DNA from: Sordariomycetes sp. S80-01Y
Lineage: Eukaryota; Ascomycota; Sordariomycetes
Direction of reading: 5' to 3'
Assembly: GCA_037042185.1 (NCBI GenBank)
Contig: JAXQJY010000033.1
Span: 744,001-808,000 of the forward strand
Length of the DNA stretch: 64,000 nucleotides
Shown here: positions 46,942-59,495 of the stretch, piece after piece
How positions within the stretch are numbered: position 1 is the first letter of the stretch
Layout: every line of letters begins with the position of its first letter
Notes under the pieces: generated by a model
Seen by the model: the letters and a program-made list of their open reading frames with translations, nothing else
The model's database searches: none
Told to the model about the DNA's origin: nothing
Made by a program: the position numbers and the translations under genes

Positions 46942-49900
46942 ATGGCTGAGCCAAAGTCGCGCGGCATCCGCATCGCCATTGACCGCGGCGGCACCTTCAC
47001 GGACTGCGTAGGTGAGCTTGACGGCAAGGAGATTATAATCAAACTTCTCTCCGAGGACCCGGCCAACTACAAAGATGCCCCTCTCGAGGGAATTCGGCGG
47101 ATCATGAGCCACTTTCTGGGCCGTGACATTCCCCGTGGTGAACCCCTAGACACTTCCCAAATTGACTCGATCCGGATGGGTACGACAGTGGCCACAAACG
47201 CACTGCTTGAGCGGAAAGGAGAGAAAATTGCCCTTGTGGTTACCGAAGGGTTCAAGGATTGCTTGACTATAGGCAACCAGAGCAGACCCAAGATCTTTGA
47301 CCTCGCCATCAAGAAGCCGGATGTGCTGTACGAACAGGTTGTCGAAATCGAGGAAAGGGTCACTCTTGAAGACTACGCGGAAGACCCAGAACGGACAACA
47401 ACGCCCGCTGATGCTGTTGCCGGCTCCAAAGAGGCTCAAGGGCAGGATCTCGTGAGGGGCCTATCAGGAGAGACTGTCCGGATATTGAAGCGAGCTAAGG
47501 AGGATGACGTCCGCAATAAACTGAGAGGCATCTATGACTCCGGCATCCGGAGTATTGCTGTGTGCTTGTTGCACGGATACACTTTCCCCGACCATGAAGC
47601 GCTCATTGGGCGGATAGCCAAGGAAGTAGGCTTCGAGCACATCTCGTTGAGTCACGAGCTTATGCCCATGATCAAGCTCGTATCGCGAGCCACTTCGGTT
47701 TGTGCAGATGCGTACCTGACCCCGGCTATCAAGAAGTACATCGATGGTTTCCAGTCAGGCTTTGCTGGTGGATTAGGAACTCGGAGTGTCAAGGAGGAAA
47801 AAGGGTCGAGCGGCGCGAGATGCGAGTTCATGCAGAGCGACGGAGGCTTGGTGGACGTGGAGAAGTTTACTGGACTCAAGGCTATCCTCTCGGGACCTGC
47901 CGGCGGAGTTGTCGGATACGCCATGACCTCGTACGACGAGAACACGAAAACTCCGGTCATTGGTTTTGACATGGGCGGCACCAGCACAGATGTTTCCCGT
48001 TATGGTGAAGGCCGGTATGAGCATGTCTTCGAGACTACAACCGCTGGTGTGACGATCCAATCGCCCCAGCTTGACATCAATACTGTGGCTGCTGGCGGTG
48101 GTTCGCGACTTTTCTTCCGCAACGGCCTATTCGTCGTGGGCCCTGAATCTGCTGGAGCTCATCCTGGTCCGGCATGCTACCGCAAGGGGGGGCCAGCCAC
48201 GGTCACTGACGCCAATCTGTACCTGGGCCGTCTTCTTCCCGAGTTCTTCCCAAAGATCTTTGGTAAGAATGAGGACGAAGGCCTAGATCCCGAGGCTAGT
48301 CGCAAGGTGCTGCAGGTGCTGGCTGACCAGGTCAACCACGAGACCGGCAAGAACTTGACTGCGGATGAGGTCGCCTATGGATTCTTGACAGTCGCGAACG
48401 AGACGATGACGAGGCCGATCCGGTCAATTACGGAGGCCAAGGGCCATGATACCTCGAAGCACAGGCTCGCGACCTTTGGTGGCGCAGGTGGACAGCACGC
48501 TGTCGCCATTGCTGAGTCGCTAGGAATCCGCCAGATCTTGGTGCACCGTTACTCTTCAGTACTTTCCGCTTATGGCATGGCACTGGCTGATGTAGTAGAT
48601 GAGCGTCAAGAGCCAGAGTCCAAGGTGTGGGAAGATGGCGGGGTTGTCGTTGAGGAGCTGAAGACAAAAATGGACAAGCTGAAGGCAAAGTCCAAAGCGT
48701 CCCTCATGGAGCAGGGCTTCAAGGAGGAGGAGATTGCCTTTGAAGAGTACCTAAACATGCGGTACCGTGGAACAGAATCCGCGCTCATGATAGTCAAGCC
48801 GTCCGAGGACGAAGCAAAGGAGAGTTTCGGCGGCAAAGACTGGGAGTTTGGGCAAGCCTTCGTCAAGCAACACAGCTACGAGTTTGGATTTACCTTGGAT
48901 GACAGGGATGTTATTATCGACGACGTGAGGGTGCGCGGTATTGGCAAGAGTTTCCGCCACAATGAGAGGACACCAGATCAACAGCTGAAGGAGATCAACC
49001 GACAGGATGCAACGGATTCTAAGAAGCACGGACAGCAGCAAGTTTACTTTGAAGGTGGGCGCCTTGACACCCCGATCTTCAAGCTCGAGAACCTGGAGAC
49101 TGGCGATGTTGTTACTGGGCCGGCGATGCTGGCAGATGGAACACAGACGATCGTTGTCACGCCAGGAGCGAAGGCGCTCGTCTCCGAGACCCACGTCATC
49201 ATCGATCTTGAGGGACAGTCTTCGAAGGAAGAGTAAGTGAGTTCATTTAAGTGTGACGACTTTGCTGACGGAAAAACCAGTGGAGGCGAGAAGCAGCAGG
49301 ACCGCGAGGTAGATCCCATTATGCTCAGCATCTTCGGTCACCGGTTCATGGCCATCGCCGAGCAGATGGGCCGGGCTCTCCAGAAGACTAGTGTCAGCAC
49401 TAACGTCAAGGAGCGTCTTGACTTCTCATGTGCCATTTTTGATGCCAGTGGTGGTCTCGTTGCCAATGCACCTCACTTGCCTGTTCACCTAGGCTCGATG
49501 TCAACGTGCGTTCGTCGCCAAGCCGAGATCTGGAAGGGGAAGCTGCAGAAAGGAGACGTTATCATCTCGAACCACCCATCGTATGGTGGCACGCACTTGC
49601 CGGATGTCACGTTGTTGATGCCAGCTTTCGACGCCAAGGGCGAGAACATCCTGTTCTACGCTGCCTCGAGGGCCCATCACGCTGATATCGGTGGCATTAG
49701 TGCTGGAAGTATGCCACCGCATTCCCGTGAGCTCTTTCAAGAAGGCGCTTCCATCAGAAGTGAGAAGTTAGTGAGCGGCGGGAAATTCGACGAGCAGAGG
49801 GTCATTGACCTGTTCTACAACGAGCCAGCCAAGTACCCCGGGTGCAGTGGAACGAGGTGCTTAGCAGACAACATCAACGACCTGCGCGCTCAGGTCTCCG

Positions 49901-51069
49901 CGAATCAAAAGGGAATTTCCCTGATCGAGACTCTTATTGAGGAGTATGGAGAAGAGACTGTTCAGTTCTACATGGTCAATATCCAGAAGAACGCAGAGGA
50001 CTGTGTCCGCCGCCTCTTGAAGGATGTGCACAAGCGGTTCGAGGGCAAGGATCTGTCCGCCATTGACCACATGGACGACGGCAGCCCCATTCAGCTAAAG
50101 GTTAAGATCGATCCCGAAAAGGGCGAGGCTGAGTTCGATTTCGAGGGGACTGGCCCTGAAGTCTATGGGAACATCAACGCCCCTCAAGCCATTACGTTTT
50201 CCGCCATCATCTACTGTCTGCGCTGCCTGATATCGGAGGATATTCCACTGAACCAGGGGTGTCTGAAGCCAATTCACGTCAAGATCCCGCCCAAGTCGAT
50301 CCTCTCGCCCTCACCTGGTGCGGCTGTAGTGGGAGGCAATGTCCTGACCAGCCAACGCATTACCGACGTTATTTTCAAGGCCTTCGAAGCTGCCGCCGCT
50401 AGCCAAGGCTGCTGCAACAACCTCACCTTCGGGTTTGGTGGAAACCAAGCCTCTCAGAAGGCTGTGAAAGGCTTCGGCTACTACGAGACCATTGCGGGCG
50501 GTAGTGGCGCGGGCTCGGACTGGGTAGGCACGAGTGGCGTGCACGTCCACATGACCAACACTCGTATCACCGACTCCGAGATCTTCGAGCGTCGTTACCC
50601 GGTTGTGCTACGAGAGTTCTCCATTCGCAAGGGTTCTGGCGGACGAGGTCAGCATAGGGGAGGCGATGGCGTGATTCGCGACATCGAGTTCCGCATCCCT
50701 CTGCAGGTATCCATCCTCAGCGAACGCCGCGTCTACCGCCCCTACGGCCTGGCTGGAGGCGAGGACGGTCAGTGCGGGTTGAACCTTTGGGTCCGCAAGG
50801 TCGAGAAGACCAACTGGGAGCAGAGCCTGAAGGAGTTCCACGACAAGGAGCAGTCGGGCGAGAAGGAGTACGAGGAAAGACATATCAACATGGGCGCGAA
50901 GAACAGCGCCGCCATGCAGGCGGGTGACAGGATTATCGTCTGTACGCCCGGTGGCGGAGGCTGGGGCCGTGTTGGTGCCGAGAGCACCGCGAAGCAGCGG
51001 GTTGATGCTACGGAGGGATGGAGGAAGGGCAGCGGAGCGGCGAGAGACGAGGTTGCTCTGCAGGCTTAG
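46942..51069 (+). CDS. OXP1: 5-oxoprolinase (ATP-hydrolysing)
   Basis: Opens 5-oxoproline to glutamate with ATP in the gamma-glutamyl cycle of glutathione turnover. Two exons, 46942-49232 and 49281-51069, with a 48-nt intron; 1359 residues in one polypeptide. The N-terminal half is hydantoinase A-like: [84 protein letters not shown]. The C-terminal half is hydantoinase B-like: [62 protein letters not shown], and CTPGGGGWG near the end. The two halves are separate subunits in many bacteria but fused in eukaryotic oxoprolinases, as here. The intron sits at the fusion point. Cytosolic by expectation. Confidence 0.95.
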
Positions 51070-51737
51070 AAGAAGCTCTACAGATACCACCATAGACCTT
51101 ACCAAGTTGGACACAAGTCATTTCTTATCTCCTCTGCTACTGTCTCACCAAGGTCAGGGACTACTCTATGATTACCATGAACGACTGGATTCGTCCTTCA
51201 CAGAACGACGTGGAGCATGGCAACGCTGGGGCACCGGTCTAATAACCCCTAGTGCCTCGTTTACACTTGTGCAGACCGAATCTCAGCACAAACCGACCAC
51301 TGCTGTCGAACTTAATCAGTTTCTGAATTTTATACCACAGCACACTTAATCTGAGCAATGAATTCAGAGCCCCATTTGAACCCCGTGTTTGGGATGGTGG
51401 TGGGATTCATACACCAGGCCGTTAAGTCCGATACGCAAATGATCGATTGGTCTATCTTCCATCTAAGCCCTGCTCAGATCGTGAGTCTAAAGGAAATACA
51501 TGCAAGGAGTGTACTGTGATCCTGGGTATGCCATGTTTCACGTGATCATGTCTCATAATAAACCACCGCGCCCCCGAAACACCAGTTCGCTGGAAAAAGA
51601 GTGACAGGAGGTTTCCTTCCCCCAACCTCAAACTTCAAACCCCCAGGCCCTGAAACCACAACCCCTTCCGCACATCTCCCGCCCTCAGCCATGCGCCGAC
51701 GCTCGTTTGGAGTGCATCGCGTCCGGCAGTCGAACGT
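51070..51737. other. Intergenic, 0.7 kb
   Basis: 3' regions of two convergent genes; nothing recognised. Confidence 0.45.
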
Positions 51738-52661
51738 TTACGCGCTGCGGTTGATCTCCATGCGCTTCTTGAGGCGGTAGGCCAGGGCCCTCTTGCGGGC
51801 GGCGGCGGGCATCGTGAAGGCTGCGGAACCGCCGAAGGGCCCGGCTGGCGTCGAGTTGCGCACGCGCACGATGCACACGTTGTTGGCGCCGCCCACGGAG
51901 CCGTCGCAGGTCATGCCCTCGGGCATCTGGATCGTCATGGGGAAGTCGGTGGTCGTGGTGAGAGACAGGCCAGCGACGAAGCCGGGCACGTCCTGGGTGA
52001 TATCGGCCTCCTGGAACGCGCTCATCTCGGCACCGCCAGAGGTTCCATCAATCATGGCCTCCATGGGCCCGGCGCCGTCTTGGTTGATCTGGCGCATCGT
52101 GATGGTGATCTCGCCGTCGTCGGAGCACGTCGGCAGACCACTGCTGGCGCCTGAGCCTGCAGCAGCCGCAACGCTGGTCTCCTCTGAGAACTCATTCTTC
52201 TCGCCGTCGCTGGTGCTGCTGCTGCCGCCGCCTCCAAATCCGCCAAAGCCACCGAAGCCACCGAAGAGGTTGCTTAGCTGGCGCTTCTTGCGCTTGTCAC
52301 CACCGAAGCGGGAACTGCCGAGGGCAGACAGATCATCCTCGACGCCCACGGAATCGGACGCTCCTTGGTTGGTGGGAGCGTTGCCGCCTCCCATGAAGGA
52401 AGAGATCATGACAGAGGGGTCAACGGGACCGTTCCCCTGGGTGCGGCCCAGAGGGCCTACCTCGCCGCTCTCGATCTCGCTGTCACGGATGATGGAGGTG
52501 TCCGCCTGGGAGCCGCAGCCGTTGGACGAGCAGTCGCGAGGGGTGCCGTCGGCGATGCTCAGACCGGGCATGTTGACGCCATTGGCGCCTTGGATATTGG
52601 TCACGACGCAGTGGGCCGAGACGGAAGAGATGAGGGCGACAAAGGTGAGAGCGTACTGCAT
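51738..52661 (-). CDS. Secreted Egh16/GAS1-like protein (appressorium-associated family)
   Basis: Single exon, 307 residues. Residues 1-16 are a signal peptide ending SVSA, and the predicted mature N-terminus is His17 (HCVVTNIQGANGVN). The family pattern continues with GTPRDC, DTSIIRDSEI, GPLGRTQGNGPVD, then GLPTCSDDGEITITMRQINQDGAGP, DITQDVPGF, DFPMTIQMPEGMTC, CIVRVRNSTPAGPFGG. This matches the Egh16-like family: Blumeria Egh16, Magnaporthe GAS1/GAS2 and Colletotrichum appressorium proteins, expressed during infection-structure formation. Between the conserved halves lies an insertion with KRKKRQ (123-128), a possible Kex2-type cleavage site, followed by GGFGGFGGFGGGG. An N-terminal His after signal removal is also the hallmark of copper-binding polysaccharide monooxygenases; a shared activity is unproven. 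Confidence 0.88.
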   Translation of the reverse strand: MQYALTFVALISSVSAHCVVTNIQGANGVNMPGLSIADGTPRDCSSNGCGSQADTSIIRDSEIESGEVGPLGRTQGNGPVDPSVMISSFMGGGNAPTNQGASDSVGVEDDLSALGSSRFGGDKRKKRQLSNLFGGFGGFGGFGGGGSSSTSDGEKNEFSEETSVAAAAGSGASSGLPTCSDDGEITITMRQINQDGAGPMEAMIDGTSGGAEMSAFQEADITQDVPGFVAGLSLTTTTDFPMTIQMPEGMTCDGSVGGANNVCIVRVRNSTPAGPFGGSAAFTMPAAARKRALAYRLKKRMEINRSA

Positions 52662-55600
52662 CTTGACGGATTAAGAGTTGAGCTGGAGGTTGATATGCTT
52701 GGAAGTGTCTTTCAGTCGAGACCACCGGGGCTAGGACTTGAAATGGCGAGTGAAGCTGCGAAGGGGGAATCAATGGCTGAAGAACGAAAAGAGAAAATCA
52801 ACCTCCAGGGTCGATGGATTATCTGTGCTGGTGCTGAAGGGTTGATGCTCTGGTGCAGAGGTGAAGAGTCCATCTCGAAGCCGATTCGCTTCGTCTTATA
52901 TACCTCCGTCGAGTTGCGATTGTGGTTAGTCGCCGTCTCGCCAGCTCATAATTGAGTCGTGATATCCTCGAAAGTCTCGGCTTTCCCCTTCACTTGCAAC
53001 GATACGTAGCAGCGGCGGCAGATTCTCAGACTGTGCTGTCGGCAGTGGCCTCGAAGATCTGACCGCCGCGCATCAAGCTAGGGTTTCACGGCCGCTTAGA
53101 TCCGACACTGGCGATCGCCCCGACAATCATCAAACGCGGCCAAGCCCGCGCCTGCTACCCCAACTTTGCTTTCCGCGTAGCGAACAGGGCGCGTTTTGGG
53201 GCCTTTCTTTCCCTTCGATGCTACGGCGCGGTGGCTATGGCGCTCAAGTTTCAGGTTCGGTCGTTTGAGGCTCAGTCGACATTTTCCGAAAGCGGTTCGA
53301 ATAGCGATTCTCCCACGTGGCTACGGATGGCTGTCAGCCAGTAGGAGCGGAGGGAAAGCCATATTCTGAGGCTGTGTCATGAGCGAAAAGCAACTCTCCG
53401 ACGCAGTCGACTTCTTGGCTTCGGTTTCGGATCGCTGTTGATAGTCGTAAGAACACTACGACTCCATACTAAGATGCGAAAGGCGGCCAAGCTGTGATCA
53501 GCTCAGCCTCTCGGGAGAAGGTGATACCGGTGCCAGTCTCCAGGTGACGGGTTTGAAAAGGTTGTTGAGCGGTCGTCTTGCTAGAAGTGAGCAGATTTGC
53601 GAGCAGTCGGAGCCAGCTAATCCTAAGAGGGGTCGCTAGGCGAGAAGTCAAGTAAACTCGAACAGCGAAGGACAACCCTTGCCGTATTATGCGGCCTTTC
53701 CTCAGCGCATAAGTTTGTTGTCGCGTTCCAATGACGTTTCATAAGTACCAGTCGTTAGACTGGTGGCAAAAGGACCTCGAAGCGTAGTCGACAGCAATCT
53801 GATACCACATAAGGCTATTCGTTGGGCACCAAGAGAAAAGAACTTCAATCGATTTAACACACCACAATGGAGCCTCCTCGAGTGTCACACCTATCAATTT
53901 TATGACTTCCGCCGCTAGCCCACATCCACGTACTTAAATCCGGCTCTCAAGCTTTGGCTTCAGGAACATTGGCGGGCCCCATCAAGCATTACAAGTATGC
54001 TCATAAGGCTCCGTTGTTCTGCATGAGCACATCTTTCAATGAACTCTTACAGGTACCCATGAGGTCAGTCTTTCCAATTTTACTTCCATACCACAGCCAT
54101 TGGGGTCGACGGGAGGCCCTCCCAATTTTCCAGCTTACGTAGCTGTGCACCTCGATGGCAACCAAGCAAACACTGACTACGCTCATGATTCTCGAGTGAG
54201 ATCCGGCTGGTTTGGTTCTGGGACTATAAGCGGAGAGCGGCGATGAAGGAATTTTTCTCTAGTACGGATGTTTGCGGAGTGGTACACGGTTTGCTCGGCA
54301 CTCAATCTCCGTCATCAGGGGTGGATTCGCGCGCCGCTTGCACTTTTGAGGATCAATGGGATGAAATCTTATGTGCAAGCCAACTAAATTCTCACCACTG
54401 CGGTAGCTTGTCATCCTGTAAGAGCTTGTACTCTTTAACATACCCCAGCCGTTCCCTTGATCGAACATGACCTGGCCACATCTGTCCCGCAAAAATGTCA
54501 AAGTCAGCTGGCAGCCGTATACATTTTCCTAGTACTAGCCGCGGTATTCGAAGCCCTCAAGATGATGTTTTAACGTTTACCGGGCCCGGGACCCTAGTCC
54601 CTCGCCCAATCTCACCAATCCCAAACAAGCCCTTCCTCACCATATCGTCCGACGAAAGGTCTCGGGTCTTGGAATCAGGACAACGATGGAGCGAGGACAT
54701 AACGTTCCGTAATCCATCTAAAATTGAGCCGAAAGGCTAGCAGGGTATTGTCGTCTCGTTAGCATCATTGGTGTCCTGGCTGCTGATCTTTCTCTATTTG
54801 CTTGTAATCTGGAGCAGGTTCATGGATGTTGACAACCATTCGAACACGGGTTTTACAAAACTGAAGAGCACCATCCTTCGGGATGTTATCAGCCCGACGG
54901 CCCCGGCAGCTGGCCCCAAGGGCCTTCAAAGCTGCCACCGAGCGCATCATCGGCTGTGCCGCAGCGTTACATCGACCAGCCGTGCCAATGGTCGAGGCAC
55001 GCTTCCCAACGGCAATCCGGTGTAGAACTTTGAAGATCTCAGGGGATTAATTTCGATCTTCAAGTCTCCCTCTTCTCCTCCTGCTCATCTCACCCACCAG
55101 CCTCTGCGACTCCTGATTGGTGAGTGACATCGCATCAAAAGCGATCTACGAAAATGAACATGATTGGAATCGTAAAGCAGAGCATCCAGCCCCCAAACAG
55201 CACTCCCCTGGGAACACTGCAGACAATCTGCCGCGAACCCGAGCCGCGTCAGGTCCGTCCGGCAACATCCTTTGCGCCGTCCATCGAGCCGCCCCCTTCG
55301 CGGGAACTTGTTGGTCGGCGACTCCCTTCCGGGCCCAAGCGTCGACTCTTTCCTTTCCCTCGGGTTCGCGCTAACAACGCACCCCAGCTCCCGCGGAACC
55401 AGAGCCTGCGTTTCCGGTGTTAGTCAGTTAGATCCGCGCATGTGCACACAACGCGAGAGTTCCGAAGACCGCCAACAGCTCGTAACGTGATTAATTCGAT
55501 ATGCACGGGCTGAGCGCTGGGCGGTGGGGGCTGTTACTTGTTGGTGCCAACGGAGGCCCAGGGCTGCCGATCTTGGCTGATGGGCGGAGTACGTCACTTG

Positions 55601-55950
55601 TCAAGCGCTTGGCGATGATTGCAAACATGATTGATATCCAGATGTTCGTGTCGGAAGACACTGATGTATGTACCTGCCCCTTATATGTAGATCAAACATT
55701 CAGTCCTCGCTTGTCCATGATGATGCCGTGTGTCCAAAATAATGGAACCGAAAAACAAAAGCTGCGAGTAGTTCAAATTCACAAAATGCCGCCCAGTCGT
55801 CGCTGTTGAGCGCGTGCTCAAGGTGGTATCTCCTCCAATTGGTCCCTCTTTTCCTGGGTCAAGACAGAAATGAAATGTATATATCCCCCTTTTCCGTGAG
55901 CCCCGTGTGGCTCAAATCACAAACAATGTTTCCTCTTTCTGAATCTTTCA
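52662..55950. other. Gene-poor stretch, 3.3 kb
   Basis: Upstream of the Egh16-like gene and downstream of the Zn2Cys6 gene. Apart from the TATA box at 52895-52902, I find only ORFs of under 110 codons without recognisable domains. No transposase or reverse-transcriptase motif was recognised. Confidence 0.45.
52895..52902 (-). promoter_or_regulatory. TATA box of the Egh16-like gene
   Basis: TATATAAG on the minus strand, about 235 bases before the ATG at 52661, implying a 5' leader of roughly 200 bases. Confidence 0.45.
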
Positions 55951-58900
55951 TTACATGGAACCAGCTGACTTGGACATTTGCGGTGTGCCCATGGTCGAGT
56001 CTGTTGCCGAACGAGGCGCTTCGGCACCCGGAGCTGCGGTCGTTGCAATTTTAGGCGTATTCATACTCTGGCTCGAAAAGCTGGACCCTGTACGAGGATC
56101 TGGCAGGAACAAATCCCGCTGTAGGCCCTCTAGGATGTGCATGTCTGTCCTCAGGGAGCTTGTGACCGTTGAGGACTGTTTGAAAAACCTAATTGTCTTC
56201 TGCAAGAGCTCTTGTAAGAGATCCGCATCAACGTGGCGGTGAAGGACAGGATCTTTGTACGCGGCTGACAGCACGAGTAGGTTACCCCATTGACTGGACA
56301 TAATTAGCTGGGAACGCAACAATGGGCACGGCAGGTGACTTACGCATGAGCGGTTCCGAAGATGTTGGTTATGATGGGTCGGTCCTCGCCCAAATTGTGG
56401 AAAGCCCGTGTACTCTCAACCAGAGCCTTGATGCCCTTTCTCGCAAGCTCAACAACTCTGTGATCGATCTCGCGGATCGACTTCGCCCCGGGGCGAATGC
56501 CTGGAGCAATAATGTCGGGCCGGAACTCAGACCAAGTCGGCGGGTTCGGGCTAGACGGATGTTGGTGGATCGAATGCGTGAACTGCAAAATCTGGCGGAT
56601 GAAGGGTCTGTACGTGATCATTTGAGCACCCCAGTACTTCGCCCGAAGGCGCGCTGCGAGAATGTCTCCCGCCGGGGGATCCTCCTCCTTGAAGGCAAAG
56701 CTGGGCGCAACCCACGTCATGCCCGACACGGTATCGGCGACCAGATCGACGTTCTGGAACTTCTCCTGGCCTGCCCTATTCTTAGTTGGGTCGTCAGGAG
56801 CGTAGAACATGCGATGAATGCTGTTCAGGTGGGTGCGCAGATATAGTTGGCCGAGGTAGCTGTCCAATACTCGTTGATCGAAGCCTGCGAGAAGACTCAT
56901 GTTGGGATGAGGCATGTCCTCTTCATAATTCAACAACCCGGACGGAGGCAGCGGAAGTTCTGCAATGAGATCACTCTCCAGCTGTAAGCACGTCCAGAAG
57001 GCCAGCGCGAGTTGGTTGTGCTTCGGTTCTTGGATGAACTGATGGTGCATCTTCATGTTGCGCAGCTTGTCCAGACTAGGCCTCATGATGACCTGAAGCT
57101 TGTGGCTCGCCCTGTGAATGTACTGAAAGCTTTCGAGGGGTCTGTTGAGCTGCCCATAGTATAGACCGGCAAATATGCTGGCGTAGACATCTTTAATGTT
57201 GTTGTATGAGCCAGCAAGATTGCCCATGATGTCTGTCGCGTAGGCGAAGTACTCCAGCCCAGGAATCACCTCATAGTTCTTCTTCAAGCTGAATCCTGGG
57301 CGATGACCTGAGGTTCCGTGGATCGATCCGCGTCGACTCGGATTGCCACGATCAAAGTGGTCCTTGGGCGAAGGTTGCGTCGAATGTGAGTGCGAAGAGT
57401 GGCTTGGCGGGCTTGAATGACCAGGCGAGGGGGGAGCGCCGTTTCGTAGATGGGGACTGGCCGAGTAGGATGGTTCTACTGATGGATGTACGACATCTGG
57501 AATGTGCGTCCGATGTTGACAGATCTTGCCAAGTGCAAGGATGGTGAGGACCAAAGCATTGTGTATCGAACGCTTCGGCTTTCCGGCTTTTGCTGGCGCT
57601 GGTGTCTGAGGTTCCGAGTCCTCGAGCTCTAGGTCTCTTTTGCGTTTCCCGCCAGCCTCAACGGGCGTCTGAGGATTCGCAGGAATCGCGAACGCCGGCT
57701 TCGCGACTTGCGGCTTACTCGATCGAGGTTGCGTCGTAGGGAGCTCGTCCAGGAATTGTCGTACCCATATGTGTAGCGAGTCGGGCTGGATGATCGGGTG
57801 CATGTTCAAGATGTTGTTCTTGAAGCTGTCGACGTACGACCAGACCCTCGCTTCGGTGAAGTCTGGGTTTCCATCAGCGGCCAGAACACCGCCTTTGTAT
57901 TCCACCATATCCGAAGGGCTCAGACCCCCAACCTGACCGAAATCAGCAGCAGGTGAAGGCGAGGCAATGTCGGAAGAGTCGTCTGCCATGTCCAGGTTTC
58001 CATGATCGGTAGGTTCTCTGCTATAACGAGAATGATGCGAGTCTTCACCCCTTCCATAGACGATAAGCGGCCCTCTCTTCTGTTCTTGAGCAATAGGATA
58101 CTCGCTAACGTATTTGATACCTTCCCGCTCAACCAAGTGTTTCGTAAGTTCCCTGATAGAGGGCCATTCAAGCAACAAGCCTGCGAGGGTTGTATGGTTC
58201 ATTGGAATGGCAGGTTCACCCGGAGGAACGGGCGGTCCCGGTTCGGCTTCCGGTTCATCATCCATGAGGTTGCGCATCATTGGTGCGTGTTCCTGCGAGA
58301 TAGGAAGTTCGTGAGATGTTTCCTGGGACAAGTACGGTCCGTTCCCTCCATTAGCGAGAATCGGTGTCCCAGGCTGAGTCTTTATGGGATGAGCACCTGG
58401 TTCGGACTTGACCAAGCCAGTGCCGCCATTCTGTGTGACGACTGTCTCTAGTCTCGTCATCCTGTCGTTAAGCGTGCGACTTAAGCGTTGGAATTCTGCC
58501 TGTAGACCGTCGAAGCCATCAAACCGGCTGGTCAAGTTCATGATACCTTCAAGAATCTCTGCGGTTGTCTTGTCCGGCCTGATCCTTGTTAGTAAATGGA
58601 TCGGGTCCTGACAGGATGTCGCGACTCACGCTTTTGGTACTGATTCTCGATATTTGCACTCCAGGCCCTTGTCTTTACAAGTCTTACATGGCTTGTTCTC
58701 GTCGCATTTGGCCTTCAGCTGGCGACACTGGTCACAAGCCTACACAATGAGTGTCATTAACCTATGCTGGTTGGATTTGTCTTGGAGGAAGATCCTTACC
58801 TGCGATGCCCTTGTGTTCTTCTTCTGTTTGGAAGATGGCATCGTGGACGCATAAGAAACGCTATAAAACGATTCTGACGGGTAGCTCGCGTGCTGTTCGT

Positions 58901-59495
58901 ACGATGGTTGCGCGGACAACTGTGTAGGCGGTGGCGGGTACGCTGGTCTGTATGACCCGGGCGTCGGAGGGAGAGAAGCTCCATTGTCGTAACTCATGTG
59001 TCTTGGCTGGGGCTCTGGATAGCTTTGAGGCGGCGGCAAAGTGTGATGCGGGTGCGGAGGCTCCGACACATGGCCGGTCGAGTTTGGTCGATGGGGATCC
59101 TCGGGTCCTTCTCTCTTCACCTCGCGAGGGGCGTATGATTGATACGGGCCATGCGCTGGCGACGCGGATGGGTGGCTGTGGGGTTGGTAGTGATCTTGCA
59201 TCGGAGGAGCGTAGGACTCCTGGTCATGATGGCGTCGTTCAGACTCGGGGTGCGGCGGTGCAGGACCGGCGGGATGGATAGGAGTCGGCGGCGCAGATGG
59301 ATGAGGTTCAGTTGGACGCGGGGCGTAGGGCTGGTAGGTTCCAGGATGATGATGATGGTTTGAAGCTCGAGGAGGCGGCAGCGGACTGGTGGTGGTGGTA
59401 GTGGAGTGAGGTCGAGGTAGTGATACAGGACGGGGTGACGATGCTGACCAGGAGGCGAGGCGTTGTCGTTTATTGTCGGGGGGCCCAGGCTCCAT
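55951..59495 (-). CDS. Zn2Cys6 fungal transcription factor
   Basis: Five exons are implied by four introns if an untranslated first exon exists; the coding exons are 59495-58800, 58739-58630, 58584-56344 and 56293-55951, giving 1129 residues. Unusually, the DNA-binding domain is internal. A 232-residue Pro/His/Ser-rich N-terminus comes first, then ACDQCRQLKAKC with cysteines at 234, 237, 244, 250, 253 and 260 (C-x2-C-x6-C-x5-C-x2-C-x6-C). A coiled linker follows (LQAEFQRLSRTLNDRMTRLE), suited to dimerisation, then the fungal regulatory domain with YFAYATDIMGNLAG, ASIFAGLYYGQLNRP and LALAFWTCLQLESDL. The last splice uses the acceptor in TCCAG at 56294, because the nearer CAG would give an immediate stop. 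Targets are unknown. It is nuclear by expectation. Confidence 0.88.
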
